Made by a program: the position numbers and the translations under genes. Under the pieces are notes generated by a model, which ran no database searches, had not been told where the DNA came from, and saw nothing but the letters and a program-made list of their open reading frames with translations. A DNA stretch of 64,000 nucleotides from Anthopleura xanthogrammica (lineage: Eukaryota > Cnidaria > Anthozoa > Actiniaria > Actiniidae), in NCBI GenBank assembly GCA_964019055.1, contig OZ025221.1, positions 7,594,468 through 7,658,467 on the forward strand, read 5' to 3'. Each line of letters begins with the position of its first letter. The first letter of the stretch is position 1. Positions 54,837 to 64,000 of the stretch are shown here, piece by piece.

Positions 54837-55422
54837 AGCTGCAAAATCAAGGTCAAAGTTCTTCGTAATTTTTACATTTTACTTACACATCAATTATCAA
54901 AACTAGTCCTCACCTGCATATATATATATATAGAGTTAAATAGTGGACACGTTTTACACAAAACTGGGCAGTGTAGCGTAGCGGAGTACTCCAAGATTAT
55001 CTGCGTTTCTAGATCCAATTTCTTATTGTCAATTATTGCAATTACAATAAAAATATACTTAACGGCATCGAACTGAATTCGAAAGCAATTTGATGTGAAT
55101 AAGCCTCTGCTAGCCGACATACAGTCCATATATATGACCCCGAAGTACGGCTCTAACCAGCTTGAATTAGTTTTCAAATGTACGTTGGCCATTTTTAGCC
55201 ATTTTTGCTCCCAACGTTAGCTCCCAAGACTAGCTGGAAATCAAGACTAAAGTTGGTCGTTTATTTTACATTTTACTTACAAATATCATTATCAAAACTA
55301 GTCCTCACGTGCATATAAAAAGCGCTAAATACTGAGCACGTTTAACACGTAACTGGGCCTCGTAGAGTAGCGGAAAGAACCTACTCGAAGGTGTACTCGA
55401 AGATTATCGGCGTTTCTAGAAC
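54837..55422 (+). repeat. Diverged direct duplication (~185-bp units)
   Basis: Units at 54837-55017 and 55230-55422 share AAAACTAGTCCTCAC, GCATATA, ATTTTACATTTTACTTACA, CTGGGC and AAGATTATC(T/G)GCGTTTCTAGA. The sequence between and after them (to 56666) shows no recognised gene. Confidence 0.7.
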
Positions 55423-56666
55423 GTGGTATTTTTATGACTTTGGTAGTCTTAGCTTGCACGTTTTAGATTTCTAGGTAGACCAAAAGATAAGTATCTAATG
55501 ACATCATTGCGCATTAACTATGATGACATCGACTGTCTGGAAATTGTACGACAAAGTTCAAAGTCCAGAGAGAAGAGGGACCATGCATGCACTTGCATGC
55601 ATTTTGACAGTGAATCCGCTTATGTGCTGCATATGGCTTAAAAGCTAGTTCTTGACATTAAAGACATTAAAAGAGCATGTAAATGTTCGGCTTAAGTCCA
55701 AAAAGGAATGCCATGTATTTAATAGGGACGTCGAATTTAGGTCACCTCAAAGGTTACTGGAATAACTTTCCAAGTGACCGTTACGCATCCTTTAGCGTGG
55801 AAAATGCTATCAAACAATAGAATCCTTAACTGTAAAACACTCATTAAACGATTGAAACAAGGGAATTAGATTTTTCTAGAATTAAGAAGAACAATAGCTC
55901 CAAACATCAACTTCATTTTAGTTTTAAAACGATTCTAATCGTTGAATAAACCATGACTGCACGTCTGTACTTTTACTGGGCGCGATGCGTTTTGGGCTTT
56001 TTGCCGGAAAATAACAATATAAAAAAGTGGCTGGAAAACTTGTCTAACTGCGTGACCTATTCTCTATAACTTACGAAACTTCTTAGCATTTGCACTATAG
56101 AATAGAGAAACTATCTTTAGTCGAATTTTAGCCGCTGTTGCTGTTAATTTTTATGACTGTCACTGACTCGAGGCAAATATTTGATCATGCCTCGGTGAAA
56201 TAATTAAAATGACTCGTTAAGTGAGACAATCAAAAAATGTCTGCTTAAGTTTTTAAAATTCTTTTCATGTCGACCCTCAGATTTGTTGACTTTTACAAAA
56301 TGATTTAATATGTCAGCAAATAAAACACTCTACTTAGGTCAAAAGTTGCGTTTTCGGGATAATTTTATTGAAATAACACATTGACAGCCAGGGTGCTTGG
56401 CACTTTGGCAAATGGTTGGACTTGGCCAAGCGGCACGTCCGCAAACACTTCCGCGCACTCATTTGGGGATTGGTTACACAATATAAGTTATGACAAAGCG
56501 TGGGTTTGGCCAGCATAATTTATTATATAAAGAGAGTGCATTCAGAGTCTGGGTCAATTTATTACCGTACGTGCTTCATAGCGAAAGGACGAGGTTGGAA
56601 ATTCCAAATAAGTTTTCATAACTTTTTTTTTCATGAACGTGAAGGTCCTTGAGGAAAACTTGAGGA

Positions 56667-57482
56667 ATGTATGAACATACCACAGTTCTCCATTCATCAA
56701 CTGGAAGCTTTCCACACGATTTTCCACTGCATTTGACTCCAAAGACTCCATCTAAACAGATGAATGACTTAAAAGACAATGGCGGATTACCAAAAATATC
56801 GACAAGAGACTTGACAGCAGCCAAAATTTCTTTAACTTTAGGGGACAAGCGAGCGAATAAAATGGCAGCATTTCTTGGTGAAAACAATAACAATCGCTTG
56901 GTTCTTTCAGAAAACGTTGTTCAACAACGACCACTGACAGCTATTACGGTCACAAGGAAAGGAGAAATAAAACACAAAGTTGTGTCAGCACCAGTAAAGG
57001 GCTTTAGAAAAAGCATTCGAGGTCAAGATAATACGGAAATGGTGGTTCTTTTTCCTTCGGACCAGCAGGACACGATGCAACAAGGATGGCTTGGCGAGCT
57101 GGACTCCCAAAATGAACTTTCAAACAATCTTTCAAAACTAAGTGTTTTACAACCACTAGATGGAATGAGAACATCGCTCGTAGGAAAAAATGGAAAACTA
57201 TATAATAGAAATAAGAATATTCAGAATAGTAGAAAGGGTTTTAGTGGAGGTAACGCCAACAGCGTCATGGCAAAGGAGTTACCAAGGTTTTCCAAACGTC
57301 AGCAAACAGAACGATTGCCTTTGATAAGTGAACGGGACTTGAAAAAATCGCCAAGAAGAGTGAAAGATCGTGGAACTGAGCTAGAAAATCACTTGAAAAA
57401 GGCTGATGAAGATTATGATCAATGCGTAGAGAAAGCTTCTATTTTATTTAACTGGATTACGAGTCAAAATACACTCACATAA
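56667..57482 (+). CDS. Unrecognised intronless gene, 271 codons
   Basis: An uninterrupted frame from ATG 56667 to TAA 57480-57482; ATG 56757 (MNDLKDNGG) is an alternative start. The protein is hydrophilic and probably largely disordered: Ser/Thr/Pro at the start (TPKTPSKQ), basic clusters in the middle (KGFRKSIRGQ), and a Lys/Arg-rich then acidic C-terminal third (ERDLKKSPRRVKDRG, KKADEDYDQCVEK) ending in the hydrophobic ASILFNWITSQNTLT. I see no signal peptide, membrane helix or catalytic motif. Amino acid use is balanced rather than repeat-like, and the frame is far longer than random ones nearby, which supports coding. A polyadenylation signal follows at 57613. It could be a lineage-specific gene or the last exon of a longer one. 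Function unknown. Confidence 0.6.
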   Translation: MYEHTTVLHSSTGSFPHDFPLHLTPKTPSKQMNDLKDNGGLPKISTRDLTAAKISLTLGDKRANKMAAFLGENNNNRLVLSENVVQQRPLTAITVTRKGEIKHKVVSAPVKGFRKSIRGQDNTEMVVLFPSDQQDTMQQGWLGELDSQNELSNNLSKLSVLQPLDGMRTSLVGKNGKLYNRNKNIQNSRKGFSGGNANSVMAKELPRFSKRQQTERLPLISERDLKKSPRRVKDRGTELENHLKKADEDYDQCVEKASILFNWITSQNTLT

Positions 57483-57612
57483 AGTACAGAGAATATTAGA
57501 TCTAAATAGATTATAAGAGATTTATTTTGTTATTGATTGTATATTAGACTGTTGTTGTTTTTGTCTGGCCTGTTCACACTGAATAGTGTATAACACTGAT
57601 TTTTGTGATGAG

Positions 57613-57618
57613 AATAAA
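57613..57618 (+). terminator. Polyadenylation signal for the 271-codon gene
   Basis: AATAAA 131 bases after the stop codon, preceded by T-rich sequence. The region on to 58260 has no other recognised feature. Confidence 0.45.
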
Positions 57619-58289
57619 TAAGTCAATGGGATAACTACGTATACCTAGAATGTGACCTGAGTCTCTAAGAACCTAAAGACGAACTGAAAATAATTAGTTG
57701 CTAGGCATCCAAAGTTACTGGTAGAACGGCAGCGATCAACGAAATAGAGCATACATGCAGGCCCGGCCTTTGCACAGGCAATTTTTGCGGCATTTTTTGT
57801 TGAGTTAAACTAAAGCCGAATGAATCGCGCTGGTTTTGAACATGTTCGAATTTTGGTGCAAATTTTATGGCAAAATATGCTTTGGTAGAGTCCCCTGAGG
57901 GATGTTTTTGTCACGCTCATGCCATCTGATCTCACGCGGCTCAATCATCTTGCGCCTGTGACTCAAAATGACCGTGTTTCGGAAATTTGCTATAAACTGT
58001 ACAAATTCAAGTTTGCAATGGAATCACATCGGATATAATGACTCGTTTTGGGCGATTCTTTTTCCCTTCGTAAGAATAAATAAAAAATATGAATAATTAA
58101 CGTAAAGACGGTTTGTTTAGCATTTATCTTTAGTAATACTGTAAAGAAGTACTTGATCTTTACAAGTGGTTGTTCTTGAAGTAAGTGTGTACAGTAATAA
58201 AGATTCTTTCATTGTCAATTGTATTCTATATTCTATAGCGTTCGAGGTAGTGTTTTTGCAATAATACTCATGAAACACTGAACTCTGGG

Positions 58290-58510
58290 CTGATCAATGC
58301 CAGGCCACGGCTAACTCACAGTACGAATTGGAATTTAGCTGGTCAGTTAGGTTTTGCGGAGGGCCGGGAGGAAAACTGGAGAACTGAAGGGGAAAAAAAC
58401 TCTCGAATCAAGACAGAGAATCAGGTGCTAACATATATGATGCCGAGTACGGGAATCGAAAACCAACACCCCAGATTGCAAAACTATTATGTTACCCTTG
58501 ATTCCAGCAA
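58290..58510 (-). repeat. tRNA-headed SINE, second copy
   Basis: On the minus strand, GGTTTTCGATTCCCG and CTCGGCATCA, then CTTGATTCGAGAG, and finally GTGAGTTAGCCGTGGCCTGG and TTGATCAGCCCAGAG, match the SINE at 16264-16690 in the same order, but with a single 3' unit. Confidence 0.65.
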
Positions 58511-59016
58511 AAGGAGTGACGGTAGATGTGGCATGGGCCATGCAATAAATGATATGAATTATGGATTACGTATATTATTTAAATAAAACTATCTGAGAAA
58601 TGATAACAAAGTTTACCACTCATGACGGACAAATTCGACATAGTAATGGTAGCTAAAATTCAATTCACTTAAAGAGGTTACCGGAAGCCATGATGGCTAT
58701 TTAATTTTTCCTGTATTAATTGCTATTCTATAATGAAAATACAGAGCACGTACCTAGGACCAAGCTAATTGAGTAAGAGAGATTGAATACACATAAGCTA
58801 TAGCCCGAAACAAGAGAATATATATAAGACTATTGATCTACTTTGTTGCTTTAGTAGTTATAATGAAGCACGTACAAATGAAACTGGACACGTACCACTT
58901 ATCGGGCTAGTAATGGTAGATGGTAGAGTTTGATTTCAAAATAGAGAAAAGTCATGAAAGGTCCTAGCTATAAGAGTACTAGCAGCGGTTGGGGGTCTCA
59001 TTATAAACAGCAAGTT

Positions 59017-59260
59017 AAGAGTTCCGCGCTACGCATGCTCACGCCGATGAAAAAGTGTGACGATATTTAGTAAAATATCTCATATTTTAACTGTATTTTT
59101 CTTGTCAAGCATTATATTTCATTAGATATTGAAGATCACGTACCGTTAAGCTAATTCCGAATCAACTATACCAAAATATAGCATATTTTACAAAATACCG
59201 TCCCACTTTTTCATCACATGAGCATGCACTTTGAGCAGTAGCGCGAAACTCTTGATGCGT
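59017..59260. repeat. Palindromic MITE, family E, copy 2
   Basis: It carries CGCATGCTCACGCCGATGAA and the opposing CATGAGCATGCACTTTGAGC, plus AATATAGCATATTTTACAAA as in 38163-38380. The arms are more diverged than in copy 1. Sequence from 59261 to 59845 shows no supported gene. Confidence 0.75.
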
Positions 59261-59845
59261 GTAATGGATCAATGGTTTGATGCTGCATGTTCCATAACGT
59301 TATTTCAATATTTCCGGTGTTTTTAAAACTAATTATCACTTTTTTTATTGTGCGGATTTTTCGGTTTTGTGAGGATAAGGCTAGTCGCACATTGACATCG
59401 AATTGACACATGCCAACATGCCTTCAGACTCGATGAAATTGTTTTTAGCCAGAGGCCGAAACCTGGTAAACATTGAAAGACAACTTGCACTTGAATAACA
59501 AAAGAATCAAAAGGCGACGGTAAGAAAATCCATGACTAAGTTGTCGATAATAGAGGGTCAAGAGGAACTCGGCAGGCCGTTCCTAAGTTACGTACTAAAC
59601 AGATTTAAATTCCAATAGTAAGTAGGTATCAAGAGACCGGCCTTGGATGACTATAAACACGTTCTGCTGTTCACATGGAATTCAAGACCATGTACGGTGT
59701 AGACTTGCTCCAAGTCTCGTTCGCAATTTTTTTCCCGTTGGCAAATCGTATTCAAATCATGCACTTCCGGTAACGAGAGCTTTCCGAAGGAATGACGCGA
59801 AGGGAAAGAGAAAAAACTGTCGAAACCATCTCGTGTATATTTTAT

Positions 59846-62800
59846 TTCTATGTGTTTATCCAATCCATCTCGCGTACGTTCTTATTCAATCCTATGTGTT
59901 CATCCAATCCATCTCGTGTACATTCTTATTCAATCCTATGTGTTCATCCAATCCATCTCGTGTACATTCTTATTCCTATGCGTTCATCTAATCCATCTCG
60001 TGTTGATTCTTATTCCTATGTGTTCATCCAATCCATCTCGTGTACATTCTTATTCCTACGTGTTCATCCAATCCATCTCGTGTACATTCTTATTCCTATG
60101 TGTTCATCCAATCCATCTCGTGTACATTTTTATTCCTATGTGTGTGCATCCAATCCATCTCGTGTACATTTTTATTCCTATGTGTGTGCATCCAATCCAT
60201 CTCGTGTACATTTTTATTCCTATATGTGTGCATCCAATCCATCTCGTGTACATTCATATTCCCATACGTTCATCCAATCCATCTCATGTACATTCTTATT
60301 CCTATGTGTTCATCCAATCCATTTCGTGTACATTCTTATTCCTATGTGTTCATCCAATCCATTTCGTGTACATTCTTATTCCTATGTGTTCATCCAATCC
60401 ATTTCGTGTACATTCTTATTCCTATGTGTTCATCCAATCCATCTCGTGTACATTCATATTCCCATGCGTTCATCCAATCCATCTCGTGTACATTCTTATT
60501 CCTATGTGTTCATCCAATCCAACTCGTGTACATTCATATTCCCATACGTTCATCCAATCCATCTCGTATACATTCTTATTCCTATGTGTTCATCCAATCC
60601 ATTTCGTGTACATTCTTATTCCTATGTGTTCATCCAATCCATTTCGTGTACATTCTTATTCCTATGTGTTCATCCAATCCATTTCGTGTACATTCTTATT
60701 CCTATATGTGTTCATCCAATCCATTTCATGTACATTCATATTCCCATACGTTCATCCAATCCATCTCGTATACATTCTTATTCCTATATGTGTTCATCCA
60801 ATCCATTTCGTGTACATTCTTATTCCTATGCGTTCATCCAATCCATTTCGTGTACATTCTTATTCCTATGCGTTCATCCAATCCATCTCGTGTACATTCT
60901 TATTCCTATGTGTTCATCCAATCCATCTCGTGTACATTCTTATTCCTATGTGTTCATCCAATCCATCTCGTGTACATTCTTATTCCTATATGTGTTCATC
61001 CAATCCATTTCGTGTACATTCTTATTCCTATATGTTTTCATCCAATCCATTTCGTGTACATTCTTATTCCCATACGTTCAACCAATCCATCTCATGTACA
61101 TTCTTATTCCCATACGTTCATCCAATCCATCTCGTATACATTCTTATTCCTATATGTGTTCATCCAATCCATCTCGTGTACATTCTTATTCCTATGTGTT
61201 CATCCAATCCATTTCGTGTACATTGTTATTCCTATGTGTTCATCCAATCCATTTCGTATACATTCTTATTCCTATGTGTTCATCCAATCCATTTCGTGTA
61301 CATTGTTATTCCTATGTGTTCATCCAATCCATTTCGTGTACATTGTTATTCCTATGTGTTCATCCAATCCATTTCGTGTACATTCTTATTCCTATATGTG
61401 TTCATCCAATCCATTTCGTGTACATTCTTATTCCCATACGTTCATCCAATCTATCTCGTATACATTCTTATTCCTATGTGTTCATCCAATCCATCTCGTG
61501 TACATTCTTATTCCTATGTGTTCATCCAATCCATTTCGTGTACATTCTTATTCCTATATGTGTTCATCCAATCCATTTCGTGTACATTCTTATTCCCATA
61601 CGTTCATCCAATCCATCTCATGTACATTCATATTCCCATACGTTCATCCAATCTATCTCGTATACATTCTTATTCCTATGTGTTCATCCAATCCATCTCG
61701 TGTACATTCTTATTCCTATATGTGTTCATCCAATCCATTTCGTGTACATTCTTATTCCTATATGTTTTCATCCAATCCATCTCGTATACATTCTTATTCC
61801 TATGTGTTCATCCAATCCATCTCGTGTACATTCTTATTCCTATGTGTTCATCCAATCCATTTCGTGTACATTCTTATTCCTATATGTGTTCATCCAATCC
61901 ATTTCGTGTACATTCTTATTCCCATACGTTCATCCAATCTATCTCGTATACATTCTTATTCCTATGTGTTCATCCAATCCATCTCGTGTACATTCTTATT
62001 CCTATATGTGTTCATCCAATCCATTTCGTGTACATTCTTATTCCTATATGTTTTCATCCAATCCATTTCGTGTACATTCTTATTCCCATACGTTCATCCA
62101 ATCCATCTCATGTACATTCATATTCCCATACGTTCATCCAATCCATCTCGTATACATTCTTATTCCTATATGTGTTCATCCAATCCATTTCGTGTACATT
62201 CTTATTCCTATGCGTTCATCCAATCCATTTCGTGTACATTCTTATTCCTATGCGTTCATCCAATCCATCTCGTGTACATTCTTATTCCTATGTGTTCATC
62301 CAATCCATCTCGTGTACATTCTTATTCCTATGTGTTCATCCAATCCATCTCGTGTACATTCTTATTCCTATATGTGTTCATCCAATCCATTTCGTGTACA
62401 TTCTTATTCCTATATGTTTTCATCCAATCCATTTCGTGTACATTCTTATTCCCATACGTTCAACCAATCCATCTCATGTACATTCTTATTCCCATACGTT
62501 CATCCAATCCATCTCGTATACATTCTTATTCCTATATGTGTTCATCCAATCCATCTCGTGTACATTCTTATTCCTATGTGTTCATCCAATCCATTTCGTG
62601 TACATTCTTATTCCTATATGTGTTCATCCAATCCATTTCGTGTACATTCTTATTCCTATGTGTTCATCCAATCCATTTCGTGTACATTCATATTCCTATG
62701 TGTTCATCCAATCCATTTCGTGTACATTCTTATTCCTATATGTGTTCATCCAATCCATTTCGTGTACATTCTTATTCCTATGTGTTCATCCAATCCATTT

Positions 62801-62863
62801 CGTGTACATTGTTATTCCTATGTGTTCATCCAATCTATTTCAGGCACATTCTTATTCCTTATA
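59846..62863 (+). repeat. 3-kb minisatellite, 40/42-bp units (~73 copies)
   Basis: The basic unit reads GTTCATCCAATCCAT(C/T)TCGT, then GTACATTCTTATTCCTATGT (40 bp). Variants have 42 bp (CTATATGT), a CCCATAC end, or early 45-bp units. No unit has a stop on the plus strand in any phase, so all three plus frames stay open for about 1,000 codons; the minus strand is closed. Blocks are shared inside the array: the unusual TTCAACCAATCC variant occurs at about 61079 and 62461 within matching surroundings, 1,382 bp apart. Not a gene on present evidence. Confidence 0.95.
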
Positions 62864-62926
62864 ATCTTTATTAGTAAAATTCTACTACTATACTATTGCA
62901 AATCCTGCATTCTGATTGGCTAACGT

Positions 62927-63180
62927 ACTCACTATCTATCAGCCGATAGATAGTGAGTAGAGAAAGCCGGACTTGTTTTGAAAAAATGGCGGCTTTTCCT
63001 TCGCGCTTTTGTGAAGTTTAGTTTAGTTTAGTATAGTATAGTTTAGTTGAGATTTTTACTAAAACAATTAGAAGACTCACTCTCGATTTCTATCGGCTTT
63101 GATAGTTGACTCGGGGCCGGAGCCCCTCGTCAACTATCAGCCGATAGAAATCTCGAGTTCGTCTTCTAATTGTTAACTAG
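62927..63180. repeat. Pair of strong hairpins beside the minisatellite
   Basis: First hairpin: ACTCACTATCTATC, loop AGCC, GATAGATAGTGAGT (62927-62958), perfect. Second: ACAATTAGAAGAC to GTCTTCTAATTGT (about 63064-63172), with inner CTCGATTTCTATCGGCTTTG and complement. Both contain TATC(A)GCCGATAG-type cores, so they may be one foldback family. From 63181 to 64000 I recognise nothing. Confidence 0.7.
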
Positions 63181-64000
63181 ACGCTCTTGGAGCGTTCACT
63201 GGGTTGCCTGTGCGAGAGCTCGCCCACTCACCAATCCTATATACTCTATTATTTCTTACCAAAGTGTTCCTTTTGGGTTCAAAGTCCCCCTTTATTAACA
63301 ACATTTTAAATTCTAGTAAGGCATTAGTGTTGCGTTACTGACTTGTCAACGCGTATTAGATTTCTACTTGACCTACTAGAGTACCTTTCAAGACTAGTTG
63401 ATGAAATAAACATATATATTTCAGTATCGAAACTGTTGGCTGCAAAACAAACGTTTTATCAATGTAAATACTCTTAGCCAAAATGTGTTTAACTGGTCAT
63501 TTGTTTTTCCCTCAGTTTTTGTTTTCTGTATTTTCATAAATGGAAATATTCAACAAGTAGTCTTGGTAGTCTTGGCAGTTCGCTTTCTTGTAGATCACTA
63601 TCAGCTCGTCTGACTTCTACAAGTTCTTGGAGTCAGCTTTCATCAAAGCTTTGTTTGTCACTCGTTTTGTGGTTTGTCTCTCGTTCTGTAGTTTGTCAGT
63701 ATATTTTTTCGTATCTGAGATCTGGTAAGATCTAGTTTGATCATAGCTAGGTAGTTTATAGATTCTCTTAGTCTATTTTGACTAGTTTGTCTAGTTCTAC
63801 GATTCTCATACCGTAGTTTGCTCATAGATTCTCAAAGATAGCTCATAGATTCTCAGACTTCTCTCTTTGAGTATGTGGACCAACCCGTTCCAAAATCGCT
63901 CAATAACATCTTTTAGTGTGTGTCTACCATGTACGGCGTGTGTGTTTGTAAGTAGTTTAAGCGTAGCGTTAAAAAACCTAAAGACAATAGTACGCAACAT

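Noticed and set aside
59846..62863. CRISPR-like array
   Set aside because: Units are contiguous with no unique spacers, in a eukaryotic context with no cas genes.
59792..62923. Three overlapping plus-strand frames of about 944-1043 codons
   Set aside because: All are translations of the 40/42-bp minisatellite. They overlap each other fully and exist because the unit lacks stops on this strand.
63806..64000. 64-codon minus-strand frame at the window end
   Set aside because: No recognisable motif, in repetitive TAGTTTGTC/CATAGATTCTCA-rich sequence, and truncated by the window edge.

Overview
This is an AT-rich eukaryotic nuclear window. It has spliced genes with GT-AG introns, dense short inverted-repeat elements (MITEs), tRNA-derived SINEs, satellite arrays and a BEL/Pao LTR retrotransposon. 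The gene content and vertebrate-like intron density fit an invertebrate metazoan, and my best guess is an anthozoan cnidarian. That placement is inference; no gene here settles it.

Layout. 0.7-1.7 kb (+): the last three exons of a probable Rex1-type RNA exonuclease. 3.1-13.7 kb (+): a complete 25-exon AP5Z1 gene (zeta subunit of the AP-5 adaptor), with every splice phase closing into 914 codons. 14.9-20.1 kb (-): two neighbouring K+-dependent Na+/Ca2+ exchanger (SLC24/NCKX) paralogues, both with Thr in place of the nearly universal acidic residue of the alpha-1 repeat. 24.3-27.1 kb (-): a two-exon RNF19-like membrane RBR E3 ligase with no recognisable IBR domain. 28.3-39.0 kb (-): two ankyrin-SOCS-box (ASB-type) genes with the same four-exon plan. 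One has an in-frame TGA in its SOCS box, and a stray duplicated first-exon fragment lies between them. 40.0-53.3 kb: a satellite of about 401 bp, interrupted by a very young 5.66 kb BEL/Pao element (388-bp LTRs with no difference seen, 5-bp target duplication, integrase core missing). 56.7-57.5 kb (+): an intronless 271-codon gene I do not recognise. 59.8-62.9 kb: a 3-kb minisatellite with units of 40 and 42 bp.

The genes do not form one pathway. AP5Z1 acts in late-endosome retrieval, the exchangers in calcium export, and the RNF19-like and ASB proteins in ubiquitin ligation. What unifies the window is repeat biology: at least five MITE families recur in it, several elements show clean target-site duplications, and three tandem arrays create long spurious open frames. 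I found no CRISPR array, operon or prokaryotic defence system.
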